A stretch of DNA of 44,393 nt from Flaviramulus sp. (GTDB taxonomy: Bacteria; Bacteroidota; Bacteroidia; Flavobacteriales; Flavobacteriaceae): the NCBI RefSeq assembly GCF_013001275.1, contig NZ_JABDMV010000019.1:1-44393 (forward strand). The letters are read 5' to 3'. The stretch's first letter is position 1. The number at the start of each line of letters is the position of its first letter. The translations under genes and the position numbers were made by a program. The notes beneath the pieces are model-generated. The model saw nothing but the letters and a program-made list of their open reading frames with translations. It was not told the DNA's origin and searched no databases. Below, piece after piece: positions 26,935 to 36,558 of this stretch.

Positions 26935-28113
26935 TTAATTCAAAGCATAAGAGTTTATAATATTCTTTAATTGTAGTTTTAAATCTTCACCAGTGTCATG
27001 AATCATTTGTTCTTCAGTTGGGAAGGGTACTGCACGTCTATCTAGAAAAGGTATTAAATTGGTATCTAAAGCTCTACGGTCTCCTCTTGAAGTCGCATAA
27101 ATATGTTCAAATATAAATTGACTAGTTACAGGAAATGCATCAACCAACTGATTAGTTTTTAAATTTACATACTCCACATTACCAGTTATTTGTGTTGATT
27201 TAAATTGAGTAAACTCATAATATTCGCAACGAACATTATTTAAATTATCAATTTGAATAGCATTACCAAGGCTGTCTTTTACAACTTGTCCTCGTTCATC
27301 TAATAAATCCTTTTTACCACTAACTACTTGTTTCTCTTTAATAATTTGGCGTTCTTTTATTTGCTCTGGAGATATATTAATATCTCTTAAATTAACACGC
27401 ATGTTATAATCATAAGCTACTTTCTCTTCAGGTGTATTATGGTACTCTGCCCAAAAATTATTAAGTCCGTAGCTGCTAAAATTTAATAAGTCAGTTTCCA
27501 GTCTTGATGGAATTACTTTTCGAGTGTCATTAATCATGTTTACTAAAACAAAATCGGTTCCTTTAGCGTGAGCAATATTCAAAAGTTGGCGTACATCTTT
27601 AAAGTTAGGATTTATATTTTCAATTTCACGTAATTCATCATATGCTAATCTGTAATCGAGCTTATTTTTTGAGTTTAATAAATTAGTAGCATTGTTATAA
27701 AGCTGATCTGAAGCATTATTTTTAAAACTTATAATTTGATTAGAATAGTTATTAAGTTTAAATTTAACTTCTCTTCCATTGGCATATAAAGGCAATAGTG
27801 GTTTAATGCGCTCTTGTCTATTTTCTAACCCTACATAAGCATCGTAAATACGTATATAATTTTCCGGATTGTTGTCTTTCTTTAAGAAATCAATGTCATT
27901 TAAATCACGTTCAGTTACTTTATTATATGCTTCGTTAAGCATGACTATAAAATCTGCTTTACCTTTTTTATTTTTATTAGTTCGTAACTTGCTAATGGCA
28001 TCGGAAATAGCTAAATCGTAATTACCAACACTTAAAGATTTTTCGATTTTTTTACTCGTACTACATGAAAATAGAAATAGCACGATTGCTGTTGAAAGTA
28101 AAAGTTTTTTCAT
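26935..28113 (-). CDS. Lipoprotein of unknown function
   Basis: A 392-aa protein from the ATG at 28113, chosen because the signal peptide MKKLLLSTAIVLFLFSCS follows at once; a TTG 25 codons upstream has no signal. The lipobox is LFSC. Residues about 20-180 are helical with TPR-like spacing (KIEKSLSVGNYDLAISDAIS, AYDELREIENINPNFKD). The rest mixes strands and charged turns, with TQITGNVEYVNLKTNQ near residue 290. I do not recognise the family; it is probably a periplasmic or outer-membrane-facing scaffold. An 8-bp inverted repeat lies 18-38 nt before the start. Confidence 0.7.
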   Translation of the reverse strand: MKKLLLSTAIVLFLFSCSTSKKIEKSLSVGNYDLAISDAISKLRTNKNKKGKADFIVMLNEAYNKVTERDLNDIDFLKKDNNPENYIRIYDAYVGLENRQERIKPLLPLYANGREVKFKLNNYSNQIISFKNNASDQLYNNATNLLNSKNKLDYRLAYDELREIENINPNFKDVRQLLNIAHAKGTDFVLVNMINDTRKVIPSRLETDLLNFSSYGLNNFWAEYHNTPEEKVAYDYNMRVNLRDINISPEQIKERQIIKEKQVVSGKKDLLDERGQVVKDSLGNAIQIDNLNNVRCEYYEFTQFKSTQITGNVEYVNLKTNQLVDAFPVTSQFIFEHIYATSRGDRRALDTNLIPFLDRRAVPFPTEEQMIHDTGEDLKLQLKNIINSYALN

Positions 28114-28130
28114 TGGGCTTAAATTTGAGT

Positions 28131-28151
28131 TATTGACTTCTACAGTCAATA
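28131..28151. promoter_or_regulatory. 8-bp inverted repeat before the lipoprotein gene
   Basis: TATTGACT and AGTCAATA are perfect complements around TCTAC. The centre is 28 nt from the ATG at 28113. It could be an operator or a leader hairpin; the regulator is unknown. Confidence 0.35.
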
Positions 28152-28256
28152 TCGGTGCCAAAATAACACTATTACTGTTTAAATGCAAATAAACACGATA
28201 AAATGTAATTTATAATTTAAAAATGTAAGAATTAGAATACAAATACTAAAAATATA

Positions 28257-29540
28257 TTACTTTTTGCTATAAACCGGAAGAAGTTTAGTTACAACTTCAC
28301 CAAAACCTATACGAGTACCATCTTTCTCACAGTATCCTCTCATGATAACCGTATCATTATCGTTTATAAATTTACGTTCGCTACCGTCTTTCATTTTTAA
28401 TGGTTTTTCACCTTTCCATGTTAATTCTAACATCGATCCAAAAGAATCTGGAGTTTTACCAGAAATAGTTCCACTACCCATCATATCACCAGAATTTACA
28501 GGACATCCGTTAACAGTGTGATGCGTTAATTGTTGTACCATATTCCAATACATATATTTGAAATTGGAATTGCTAACCACGGTTTCCTTGGCTCCTTTTG
28601 GTCTAATTGCAACCTCCAAATTTATATCGTAACTCTTTTTCCCTTTATATTTTAAATAATCAAGTTGTGGTTTAATTGGTTTTGGGCTTTCAACTCGATA
28701 TGGTTCTAGCGCATCCAACGTCACAATCCACGGAGAAATTGACGATGCGAAATTTTTCGCTAAAAATGGTCCTAATGGAACATATTCCCATTTTTGAATA
28801 TCGCGAGCACTCCAATCGTTTAATAATACTAAACCAAAAATATACTCTTCTGCCTCATCAATTGGAATAGGTTCCCCTAAATCATTAGCATCGGTAGTTA
28901 TAAAGGCCATTTCTAATTCAAAATCGACTAACTTACTTGGTCCAAATACTGGTTCTGTTGCGCCGTTTGGTAAAGTTTGTCCTTGTGGACGATGAATTGG
29001 AATTCCAGAAGGTATAATAGACGAACTTCTACCATGATACCCAACCGGAATATGTAACCAATTTGGTAATAATGCATTATCAGGATCTCTAAACATGGTA
29101 CCAACATTAGTGGCATGTTCTATACTTGAATAAAAATCAGTGTAATCACCAATCTGTACTGGTAATTGCATTTCTATTTCATCTAAACGGAATAAAACAA
29201 TTTCCTTGTGTTGTTTATTTTGTTTTAAAGTATCATTGTTGCTATCAAAAATTTGAGCAATTCTATTTCTTACAGCGCGCCATGTTTTTCTACCATCAGC
29301 TATAAAATCATTTAATGTGTCTTGAAGAAAAATATCATCAGTTAACGGAATACCTTCGAAGTAGCCTAATTGATGTAAAGCACCTAAATCTATGGCAGTG
29401 TCTCCAATTCTTGTTCCAATGGTTATAATATCGTCGCGCGTTAAAAAAACACCAAAAGGGATATTCTGAATTGGAAAGTCTGAATTTTTATCGACGTGTA
29501 ACCACGATTTTCTATCTGGATTGTTAGCTGATAATGGCAT
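28257..29540 (-). CDS. fahA: Fumarylacetoacetase
   Basis: A 427-aa enzyme that splits 4-fumarylacetoacetate into fumarate and acetoacetate, the last step of tyrosine degradation via homogentisate. The N-terminal SH3-like part contains FPIQNIPFGVF, and the catalytic FAH fold contains DFYSSIEHATNVG, PVGYHGRSSS, DFELEMAFITT, LLNDWSARDIQKWEYVPLGPF and NSGDMMGSGTISG. Length and motifs are as in the eukaryotic-type family. It stands alone; hmgA and other tyrosine pathway genes are not in the window. Divergent from glyA. Confidence 0.95.
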   Translation of the reverse strand: MPLSANNPDRKSWLHVDKNSDFPIQNIPFGVFLTRDDIITIGTRIGDTAIDLGALHQLGYFEGIPLTDDIFLQDTLNDFIADGRKTWRAVRNRIAQIFDSNNDTLKQNKQHKEIVLFRLDEIEMQLPVQIGDYTDFYSSIEHATNVGTMFRDPDNALLPNWLHIPVGYHGRSSSIIPSGIPIHRPQGQTLPNGATEPVFGPSKLVDFELEMAFITTDANDLGEPIPIDEAEEYIFGLVLLNDWSARDIQKWEYVPLGPFLAKNFASSISPWIVTLDALEPYRVESPKPIKPQLDYLKYKGKKSYDINLEVAIRPKGAKETVVSNSNFKYMYWNMVQQLTHHTVNGCPVNSGDMMGSGTISGKTPDSFGSMLELTWKGEKPLKMKDGSERKFINDNDTVIMRGYCEKDGTRIGFGEVVTKLLPVYSKK

Positions 29541-29708
29541 AACCTTATATTTTGTTTATAATTATTGAATTCTTATCAAACCTACACATTTTTTTTATTT
29601 AATTAATAAAAATCGTTTAAAATATGGGTTACAAAAAAACGTTAACAAAACGGTTAAAAACTTAATAGTAAATATATATTTTTTAATGATTTTAACTAAT
29701 GTATTTCA

Positions 29709-29716
29709 TATTTTTG
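29709..29716 (+). promoter_or_regulatory. -7 box of glyA
   Basis: TATTTTTG fits TAnnTTTG and ends 27 nt before the glyA ATG. A good TTTG -33 box is not seen 20 nt further upstream. Confidence 0.4.
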
Positions 29717-29743
29717 CCCAATATTTAACAAGAAATAAAATTT

Positions 29744-31015
29744 ATGCAACGCGACGAACAAATTTTTGAACTTATTGAAGCTGAAAAGGAACGCCAACTT
29801 CATGGAATAGAACTTATTGCATCAGAGAATTTTGTAAGTGAACAAGTAATGGAAGCTGCAGGCTCCGTACTTACCAATAAGTATGCCGAAGGTTACCCAG
29901 GAAAACGTTATTATGGCGGTTGTGAAGTGGTTGATGAAGTAGAGCAAATTGCAATTGACAGAGCGAAAACATTGTTTGGTGCTGCATATGTAAACGTACA
30001 ACCACATTCTGGAAGTCAAGCCAATACAGCAGTTTATCATGCATGTTTAACTCCTGGAGATAAAATTTTAGGATTTGATTTATCACATGGTGGGCATTTA
30101 ACTCATGGATCTCCAGTAAATTTTTCAGGGAAGCTTTACAATCCGGTGTTTTATGGCGTAGAAAAAGAAACAGGTGTTTTAAATTATGATAAAATTCAAG
30201 AAATTGCTACCAAAGAGCAACCTAAATTAATTATTGCAGGTGCGTCTGCATATTCACGCGATATTGATTTTAAACGTTTTAGAGTAATTGCTGATAGCGT
30301 AGGTGCTATTTTATTAGCGGACATATCACATCCTGCGGGATTAATAGCCAAAGGAATTTTAAATGATCCACTTCCGCATTGCCATATAATTACAACAACA
30401 ACTCATAAAACACTAAGAGGACCAAGAGGCGGTATGATAATGATGGGGCAAGATTTCGATAACCCATTTGGTTTAAAATTAAAGAATGGGAATTTGCGTA
30501 AAATGTCGTCGTTATTAGATTCTGCGGTATTTCCAGGAAATCAAGGCGGACCGTTAGAGCATATTATTGCGGCAAAAGCGATTGCGTTTGGTGAGGCATT
30601 AACAGATGAATTTTTACATTATCAATTACAAGTTAAGCGAAATGCAGACGCTATGGCGAATGCTTTGGTTTCTAAAGATTATCATATTATTTCTGGTGGT
30701 ACAGACAATCATATGATGTTAATTGATTTACGTAACAAAAACGTATCTGGCAAAGATGCTGAACAGGCTCTTGTAAAAGCAGATATTACTGCAAATAAAA
30801 ATATGGTGCCATTTGATGACAAATCACCGTTTGTAACTTCAGGTATTCGTTTAGGAACTGCTGCTGTTACTACAAGAGGATTGAAAGAAGAAGATATGGT
30901 TGCTATTGTTGATTTAATTGATGAAGTGATTACTAACTTTGAAGATGAGGCTGTTTTAGAATCGGTTAAAACAAAAGTAAATGTGATGATGAAGGATAAG
31001 CCTTTGTTCGTATAA
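29744..31015 (+). CDS. glyA: Serine hydroxymethyltransferase
   Basis: A 423-aa PLP enzyme that converts serine and tetrahydrofolate to glycine and methylene-tetrahydrofolate, the main one-carbon source. The PLP lysine is K222 in [54 protein letters not shown] and [11 protein letters not shown] are conserved. It is a single-gene unit with its own promoter box and a strong terminator. Confidence 0.97.
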   Translation: MQRDEQIFELIEAEKERQLHGIELIASENFVSEQVMEAAGSVLTNKYAEGYPGKRYYGGCEVVDEVEQIAIDRAKTLFGAAYVNVQPHSGSQANTAVYHACLTPGDKILGFDLSHGGHLTHGSPVNFSGKLYNPVFYGVEKETGVLNYDKIQEIATKEQPKLIIAGASAYSRDIDFKRFRVIADSVGAILLADISHPAGLIAKGILNDPLPHCHIITTTTHKTLRGPRGGMIMMGQDFDNPFGLKLKNGNLRKMSSLLDSAVFPGNQGGPLEHIIAAKAIAFGEALTDEFLHYQLQVKRNADAMANALVSKDYHIISGGTDNHMMLIDLRNKNVSGKDAEQALVKADITANKNMVPFDDKSPFVTSGIRLGTAAVTTRGLKEEDMVAIVDLIDEVITNFEDEAVLESVKTKVNVMMKDKPLFV

Positions 31016-31042
31016 GCATCAATTATATAATATATATGGAAT

Positions 31043-31074
31043 AAAAAAAACCTGCTAATTGTAGGTTTTTTTTT
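31043..31074 (+). terminator. glyA terminator
   Basis: A-run followed by CCTGC, a TAATT loop, and GTAGG followed by nine T. The stem extends through A:T pairs on both sides. It ends 60 nt after the glyA stop; the A-run would let it work for the opposite strand too, though no leftward gene ends here. Confidence 0.85.
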
Positions 31075-31133
31075 AGTATTTTAAAATAAACGCCGTATTA
31101 TTTTCTATTATAAATTCAAGCTTAATTATTTGG

Positions 31134-32699
31134 CTAATTATCTTCCGGAAAAGTAATATGTTGATAAGCTCCTGCATCTGGAGAAACTGTTCTATTAACA
31201 TTTAAAATATCCAGTGGTACTTGCGATGCGAAGCTTGGTAAACCAATGTTAATGGCTGCAGAATTATCACCAATAATTAATTGATTTACCGACGTGTTTT
31301 TAAAGTCTGGATTTTCATTAAAAACATTCCCTTCATAATGATTGGTGTCATTTAAATCGTAATTCGGTCCCGTAAAATTATCATTATTGTCTTCAAATCG
31401 AATCAGACAATTGGTAAATTTAAAATTAAACACCATACCATTATCTTCAATTTCATCTAAAAGAATTTCAGGATTATCATTTCCATAAATGATGCAATTA
31501 TTAAAATTAGCATCAGTTAAATCAGCGAGTGTTGCGACATTATTTTCATCTAAAATAAAATTATTTAGCAACACGGCAGGAAATTGTCTGAAACCATTAT
31601 TCCAATAATTTACGATTGTGGAATGTGTAAAATTGTATTTTCCACCAATAGTGCCGGCAAACGAAGATTGACCTGCGTTATTAATAACTATATTTTCTCC
31701 AGCAATAGATGTATTTCTACCTAAAATGCCAAAAGCACTAGAGTTGTAAATTTGTGTATTAGTAACATTTAATTTGTTACCAGTTTCATCAGGATTACCA
31801 TCGCATAAAATACCAACTGTTGCATTTTTAATAGTTGCATAGTTAATGGAATTGTTTACACTTCCATCTAAAAACCAAATAGTTCCCCATTGCCCCGGAA
31901 CTTCACTAAAACTGGGCTCTAAACGGTCACTTTCAAAAATCACCTCATTTTCTAATAAATCCTGATCAGAGCTGAAAGTGCCATTGATATTTAGACTGGC
32001 TAAATTAGAAACTATAATTCCTGAATTATCATGAAAATGAACCCTAGCACCAGCTTCAATAGTAAGCGTTTCATTTTCTGGGACTGCCGCAAAGCCATAA
32101 ATAACATAAGGCTTTTCGTTCGTAAAAGTAAGTTCAGAAGGCAGTAATTCCCGACCTTGTAAGTCTGATTGAACTAATTCGCCACCAATATTTAAAGTAA
32201 GTGTTTCAATAATTTTTGTGGTGTTATCTCTATCAGGATATATAAAAACAGCATCTTTTACCAATGTAACCAATTCTACTATTTGTATATTAGAACCAGC
32301 ATCAAATTCTATTTGGTCGGTATATAAATACTCGCCATTAGGGTTAGGGAAATTAGTAATATCAATTGTTGATTCAACAAAAATATATAAACTGTCTTTT
32401 CCAAGTATTTCTACATTTTCAAATATTTTCCCTGAAATTCCATCAACACTTAATCTGTAATTAGATGTTTCACCTAAACCTAATCTTACCAATGGAATTG
32501 TAATATCTGCATCGCTATTATTGTATACTTTTAAATTATAAGTACTAGAACCAATATTTGTGAAAACCGTATCTAAATAAATGGTGTCTTTAGAAAACTG
32601 GAGACTTCCAGTGCTTGGAGAAAACTCAAAATCTTTTCTGCAAGAACTCCAAAGTATTATAAAACTAATAGTGAGAAGGAAGTATAAGTAGCGTTTCAT
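31134..32699 (-). CDS. Lipoprotein with right-handed beta-helix-like repeats
   Basis: A 521-aa secreted protein. The signal peptide ends in a lipobox-like WSSC (Cys20). Residues about 25-170 form a beta-sandwich region with DTVFTNIGSSTYNLKVYNNSD, similar to the N-terminal domains of flavobacterial surface proteins. From about 190 on, short repeating strands and Asn/Gly turns (EAGARVHFHDNSGIIVSNLASLNINGTF split over several turns, then INYATIKNATVGILCD) are those of a parallel beta-helix. It ends with PDAGAYQH, a motif common in such helices. Function unknown; possibly surface glycan binding or lysis. Divergent from the symporter gene. Confidence 0.7.
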   Translation of the reverse strand: MKRYLYFLLTISFIILWSSCRKDFEFSPSTGSLQFSKDTIYLDTVFTNIGSSTYNLKVYNNSDADITIPLVRLGLGETSNYRLSVDGISGKIFENVEILGKDSLYIFVESTIDITNFPNPNGEYLYTDQIEFDAGSNIQIVELVTLVKDAVFIYPDRDNTTKIIETLTLNIGGELVQSDLQGRELLPSELTFTNEKPYVIYGFAAVPENETLTIEAGARVHFHDNSGIIVSNLASLNINGTFSSDQDLLENEVIFESDRLEPSFSEVPGQWGTIWFLDGSVNNSINYATIKNATVGILCDGNPDETGNKLNVTNTQIYNSSAFGILGRNTSIAGENIVINNAGQSSFAGTIGGKYNFTHSTIVNYWNNGFRQFPAVLLNNFILDENNVATLADLTDANFNNCIIYGNDNPEILLDEIEDNGMVFNFKFTNCLIRFEDNNDNFTGPNYDLNDTNHYEGNVFNENPDFKNTSVNQLIIGDNSAAINIGLPSFASQVPLDILNVNRTVSPDAGAYQHITFPEDN

Positions 32700-32819
32700 T
32701 TAATTAGGCTGCATTTTGTTGGCTAAAAATATAACTTTTGAAAGTATCATTTAGTATTTAAAGAATCAAATTTATAAACTTTTAATATAGGATAAAATTT
32801 ATATAGAAAATTAAATCTT

Positions 32820-32827
32820 TATATTTG
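32820..32827 (+). promoter_or_regulatory. -7 box of the symporter gene
   Basis: TATATTTG is a full TAnnTTTG match, ending 31 nt before the ATG at 32859. No TTTG -33 box was seen. Confidence 0.45.
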
Positions 32828-32858
32828 AAAGGTATAACTAACTAAACTAAACATTAGC

Positions 32859-34508
32859 ATGATTGGAATAATTTCTTTCGTTGGCTTTACACTAATGGTG
32901 GCCATAATTTCTTATTACGCAACGCGTTCAACGGATGAAAAATCATCTGATGGCTATTTCCTTGGAGGTAGAAGTTTAACTGCTGGTGTAATAGCGGGGT
33001 CTTTGTTGCTTACTAATTTATCAACTGAACAAATTGTTGGACTTAATGGTAGTGCCTACACAGATGGTTTATCGGTTATGGCATGGGAAACCCTTGCTGC
33101 AATAGCTATGGTTGTTACTGCGATTTTTTTATTGCCAAGATATTTAAAAGGCGGATTAACTACGGTTCCTCAGTTTTTATCAAAACGATTCGATGTATCT
33201 ACAAAAACCATTACATCTGGTTTATTTTTAACGGGATATGTAGTGGTTTTGCTGCCTGTAATTTTATATTCGGGTTCTGTAGCTATAAGTGGCATGTTTA
33301 ATATTCCAGAAATGCTTAATGTATCCAATACAAAAGCTTTATGGTTATGCATTTGGGGTATTGGTATTATTGGATCTATTTATGCGGTTTTTGGAGGATT
33401 GAAGGCGGTTGCAGTATCTGATAGTATAAATGCTATTGGCCTAATAATCGGAGGGCTTTTAATTCCTGTTTTTGGTTTGATGGCAATTGGAGATGGAAGT
33501 ATTAGTACAGGCATAGATACATTGATAAGTGCTAATCCTGAACGGTTTAAATCTATGGGGCAACCTGGACAAGAGGTGCCATTTAGTACTATTTTTACTG
33601 GAATGATGCTAGTTCAATTATTTTATTGGGGAACGAACCAACAAATAATTCAAAGAGCTTTAGGTGCGAAGAATTTGGCAGAAGGACAAAAAGGACTATT
33701 ATTAGCATCTTTTTTAAAGATTTTAGGGCCACTAATTTTAGTATTACCAGGTATTATTGCATATCATTATTTTGAAGGCGGCTTATCTTCAAGTGATTTA
33801 GCATATCCAGAATTAGTGCGAGCTGTATTACCAAAATATTTAGTTGGGTTTTTTGCAGCTGTATTATTTGGTGCTATTTTAAGTTCGTTTAATAGTGTAT
33901 TAAATAGTTCGGTAACCTTATTTGGTATCGATATTTATAAGCAACATATTAATAAAGAAGCTGATGAAAAAACGGTTGTTAAATACGGAAAAATATTTGG
34001 TATTATATTAGCTATTTCGGCAATGTTTATTGCACCACTTATAGCAAACGCTGGAAGTTTATTTAATTATTTACAAGAAATTAATGGAATTTATAGTATT
34101 CCGATATTTACAATAATTGTTGTTGGATATACTACAAAAAGAGTTCCAGCGATAGCAGCAAAAATTGGAGTGATTTCTGGTTCTTTACTCTATATTTTAA
34201 GTCAGTTTATTTTAAAACCTAATTTTGTTGAAAATGCACTTGAAAAAGCGACGACTTCAGGAATTACCGACGCATCTGCGTTAAAATTAGTCGAGGCTGA
34301 AGCCTATCCACACTTTTTACACATTATGGCAATTTTATTTATTCTCAACATTTTAATTATGCTAGTTATAGGTAAAATTAAACCAAGAGAAACGGCTTAT
34401 GAGTTAGAGTATACAGAACAAGTTGATATTGTACCTTGGAAACATACTAAAAAGGCTGGAGCATTGGTCGTTTTAATTGTAGTTTCAATATATATTTACT
34501 TTGCTTAA
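32859..34508 (+). CDS. Sodium:solute symporter (SSS/SLC5 family)
   Basis: A 549-aa inner-membrane protein with about 14 hydrophobic helices. Family marks are SSDGYFLGGRSLTAGVIAGSLLLTNLSTEQIVG in the first two helices, AVFGGLKAVAVSDSINAIGLI, the YWGTNQQIIQRALGAKNLAEGQKG loop and GAILSSFNSVLNSSVTLF in the Na+-site region. It resembles the SglT-type sugar symporters most closely, so a sugar or related solute driven by Na+ is likely. It is a monocistronic gene between the lipoprotein gene and the tRNA gene. Confidence 0.92.
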   Translation: MIGIISFVGFTLMVAIISYYATRSTDEKSSDGYFLGGRSLTAGVIAGSLLLTNLSTEQIVGLNGSAYTDGLSVMAWETLAAIAMVVTAIFLLPRYLKGGLTTVPQFLSKRFDVSTKTITSGLFLTGYVVVLLPVILYSGSVAISGMFNIPEMLNVSNTKALWLCIWGIGIIGSIYAVFGGLKAVAVSDSINAIGLIIGGLLIPVFGLMAIGDGSISTGIDTLISANPERFKSMGQPGQEVPFSTIFTGMMLVQLFYWGTNQQIIQRALGAKNLAEGQKGLLLASFLKILGPLILVLPGIIAYHYFEGGLSSSDLAYPELVRAVLPKYLVGFFAAVLFGAILSSFNSVLNSSVTLFGIDIYKQHINKEADEKTVVKYGKIFGIILAISAMFIAPLIANAGSLFNYLQEINGIYSIPIFTIIVVGYTTKRVPAIAAKIGVISGSLLYILSQFILKPNFVENALEKATTSGITDASALKLVEAEAYPHFLHIMAILFILNILIMLVIGKIKPRETAYELEYTEQVDIVPWKHTKKAGALVVLIVVSIYIYFA

Positions 34509-34526
34509 AATATAATAATCAATTCT

Positions 34527-34558
34527 TTTGGTTAGATATATTCTTAATTTTATATTTG
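34527..34558 (+). promoter_or_regulatory. tRNA-Arg promoter
   Basis: TTTG (34527-34530), 20 nt spacer, TATATTTG (34551-34558). This is an exact Bacteroidota -33/-7 promoter, 30 nt before the mature tRNA, and the clearest taxonomic promoter mark in the window. Confidence 0.8.
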
Positions 34559-34588
34559 CACTCCAGAAAACAGAAATGTTTTTTATGA

Positions 34589-34662
34589 GGGCTCTTAGCT
34601 CAGCTGGATAGAGCACCTCCCTTCTAAGGAGGCGGTCGAAGGTTCGAATCCTTCAGGGCTCA
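34589..34662 (+). tRNA. tRNA-Arg (anticodon TCT)
   Basis: A 74-nt cloverleaf. The acceptor arm pairs 34589-34595 with 34655-34661, with two G:T pairs. The D arm has GCTC/GAGC, the anticodon stem CCTCC/GGAGG holds the loop CTTCTAA (anticodon TCT at 34623-34625, reading AGA), and the T arm is GAAGG-TTCGAAT-CCTTC. The discriminator is A. CCA is not encoded. Confidence 0.95.
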
Positions 34663-34665
34663 CTG

Positions 34666-34709
34666 AACGGGACAATTCTAATACTTAGAATTTGTCCCGT
34701 TTCTTTTTG
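34666..34709 (+). terminator. tRNA terminator
   Basis: AACGGGACAA (34666-34675) pairs with TTGTCCCGTT (34692-34701), extended by TTCTA/TAGAA around ATACT with one bulged T. TCTTTTTG follows. It begins 3 nt after the tRNA. Confidence 0.9.
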
Positions 34710-34738
34710 TCTCAAATTCTTTTATTTATTAAACTTAA

Positions 34739-35413
34739 TTAAATGGATTTTGTGTCTTTAGTTTGTGTTTCTTGCTCTATAGTTTTTGTGTTTATAAGCT
34801 GTTGTTCTTCTAAAACCACGATAAGCAATCTAACGTAATCATTAACAGTTTCATCAATTGATTTTGGATCGATAATATCAATATACCCTTTCCATATTAG
34901 TTCTCTATCTTTTGTTGGACAGATGCAGTACATTGAAGTTTCGGCATGATAAACTGTATATTCATCAAAATAATCTGGTGTGTAAAAAATGTCCTGATAC
35001 TTTAAATAGTCTTCTCTAAATTTTCTATTGGTTTCAGAATAAGCATCATAGTTTCTTTTGTAAGTAATTTTATCTTCAATGCCAACTATTTTTGAAAATA
35101 ACACCGTATCAAAACCATCATTAATTAAATTGTTTTCTAATACCTTAATTTCATCCTCCGTCATTTTTTCATTTCCAAAGGAGGGATTTAAAAGGTCTAT
35201 ACTCATTACAATTTCAGAACCTCTTAATTCTAACTCTTCTTTAAGTTGTTTTTCAAATTTTTCTCGTGCCTCAATATTAGCTGTTAAACCAACCACCAGC
35301 ACTTTGTATGGCTCATAAGAGTCTATGTCTGGGTTTTTCCAATTTTCAACAAGTTGCACATCTGTGCAACTTGTTATGTAAAAAATAATCATTAAAAAGG
35401 ATAAACGTTTCAT
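34739..35413 (-). CDS. Small lipoprotein (DUF4136/GNA1162-like fold)
   Basis: A 224-aa protein with a very short signal and lipobox-like ITSC (Cys16). The mature start LVENWKNPDIDSY and the following strand YKVLVVGLTANIEAREKFEKQL resemble periplasmic lipoproteins of the DUF4136/GNA1162 type, which have an anticodon-binding-like alpha/beta fold. A second part after residue 140 ends with IWKGYIDIIDPKS. Function unknown. It is the second gene of a two-gene leftward unit with the 148-aa gene (16-nt gap). Confidence 0.6.
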   Translation of the reverse strand: MKRLSFLMIIFYITSCTDVQLVENWKNPDIDSYEPYKVLVVGLTANIEAREKFEKQLKEELELRGSEIVMSIDLLNPSFGNEKMTEDEIKVLENNLINDGFDTVLFSKIVGIEDKITYKRNYDAYSETNRKFREDYLKYQDIFYTPDYFDEYTVYHAETSMYCICPTKDRELIWKGYIDIIDPKSIDETVNDYVRLLIVVLEEQQLINTKTIEQETQTKDTKSI

Positions 35414-35429
35414 TGTTAATTGAGTTCAC

Positions 35430-35876
35430 TTATTCTTTGTCAATAAGGGGGTGCTTCTCTTCTTTTTTAATATTTTTTATAATATCAAATAATTGAGTTT
35501 TTAATATTCTATACTTCCTTAATTGGTCGCTATTCTCTAGTGTTAATCTTCTGTGCTCTTTTTTATATGCTTCTTCCTCTTCAATTTGGTCTATACCATC
35601 AACCATAATTTTAAGGTTATTTATATGTACAATAATGGCTTTGATAAGTAATCCATTTTTCTTTCGAGATTTATTAATTGCTTCAATAATTTCCGCATTA
35701 TGCGAAAATTTTTCTGGCGAAATTAATTGTAGTGTATATGATTTTACAAGGTCTTCAAAAAATAAATGTTCATCTTTCATAAATCTCAACTCAGATAACC
35801 ATTCTTGAGATTCATTATGCATTTCTTCTGGACTTAACCATTTAACATAACGTGTATGTGTTTGTATTGTTCTCAT
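35430..35876 (-). CDS. Helical hypothetical protein
   Basis: A 148-aa cytosolic protein with no signal or membrane segment. It is almost all helix, with long charged stretches (QEWLSELRFMKDEHLFFEDLVKSY split by short turns; IDQIEEEEAYKKEHRRL) that suggest a coiled coil or four-helix bundle. I do not recognise the family. It lies between hsp20 and the small lipoprotein gene in a stress-gene block. Confidence 0.6.
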   Translation of the reverse strand: MRTIQTHTRYVKWLSPEEMHNESQEWLSELRFMKDEHLFFEDLVKSYTLQLISPEKFSHNAEIIEAINKSRKKNGLLIKAIIVHINNLKIMVDGIDQIEEEEAYKKEHRRLTLENSDQLRKYRILKTQLFDIIKNIKKEEKHPLIDKE

Positions 35877-35891
35877 TGTTACATTTATTGT

Positions 35892-35930
35892 AAAAGGCAG
35901 AAAGAAGTTTTATTGCACTTTCTGCCTTTA
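35892..35930 (-). terminator. hsp20 terminator
   Basis: TAAAAGGCAGAAAG (35891-35904) and CTTTCTGCCTTTA (35918-35930) form a stem of about 12 bp around a 13-nt loop. On the minus strand it is followed by a short T run (TTTTAC). It lies 18 nt after the hsp20 stop. Confidence 0.75.
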
Positions 35931-35947
35931 AATTCTGTTAATTAAAT

Positions 35948-36400
35948 TTAGAGAACTTCAATTACTTTTTTAGGCTGCTCTTTAGGTTCTTCTTTCTTTT
36001 GAAGATTTAATTTTAAAATTCCGTTTTTATAAGTTGCCTTAATATCTTGATCGGTATTAACAGATTTTGGCAAGCTTAGCGATCTTTTAAAAGAATTATA
36101 GCTGAACTCTTTTCGTGTGTAATCTTCTTCTTTTTCTTCCGTTTCTTTCTTCTTTTCTCCACATACGTTAAGGATATTATCATCTATGGTTACTTCAAAA
36201 TCTTTTTTTGAAAATCCTGGAGCTGCAAATTCGATTTCAAAATCTTCATTATGTTCTTTAACATTCATAGCAGGCATCAAGCTGTTTTCTTCCAAAAAAT
36301 CAGTGTTAAAGAAATTGTCGTTGCTTAAAAAGGATTTTAAGCTGTCGTTATTCCACGCTGGGAATAATCTGTCTCGGGTGTTAAATTTGATGAGTGACAT
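35948..36400 (-). CDS. Hsp20 small heat-shock protein
   Basis: A 150-aa alpha-crystallin-type holdase that keeps unfolded proteins soluble. The N-terminal arm contains SLIKFNTRDRLFPAWN. The alpha-crystallin domain (about 42-135) contains AMNVKEHNEDFEIEFAAPGF, FEVTIDDNILNV and the terminal strand signature NGILKLNLQKKE. The C-terminal IxV-type tail (KKVIEVL) is the usual oligomerisation motif. It is driven leftward from the dyad at 36470-36481, with a -7-like TAACTTAG 30 nt from the dyad centre. Its own terminator follows, so it is a single-gene unit. Confidence 0.93.
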   Translation of the reverse strand: MSLIKFNTRDRLFPAWNNDSLKSFLSNDNFFNTDFLEENSLMPAMNVKEHNEDFEIEFAAPGFSKKDFEVTIDDNILNVCGEKKKETEEKEEDYTRKEFSYNSFKRSLSLPKSVNTDQDIKATYKNGILKLNLQKKEEPKEQPKKVIEVL

Positions 36401-36469
36401 AATTTATATATTTTAGGATTAAACTTTTAATTTCGACACTAAGTTACATATCAAATATGCTTTTTAAAA

Positions 36470-36481
36470 TGATATATATCA
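36470..36481. promoter_or_regulatory. FNR/CRP-like dyad between hsp20 and the 117-aa gene
   Basis: TGATATATATCA, a perfect palindrome. Leftward (hsp20) the box TAACTTAG sits at 36446-36439; rightward (117-aa gene) TATTTTTA sits at 36505-36512. In both directions the TA begins at the 36th base counted from the dyad end, which places the dyad centre near -41.5 from the presumed start site. Confidence 0.75.
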
Positions 36482-36558
36482 GTTATATAGCTGTATTTTT
36501 TGATTATTTTTAGAACGTAACTTTTTTTGAAAAGTCAATAAAATACAAACAAGAAATT

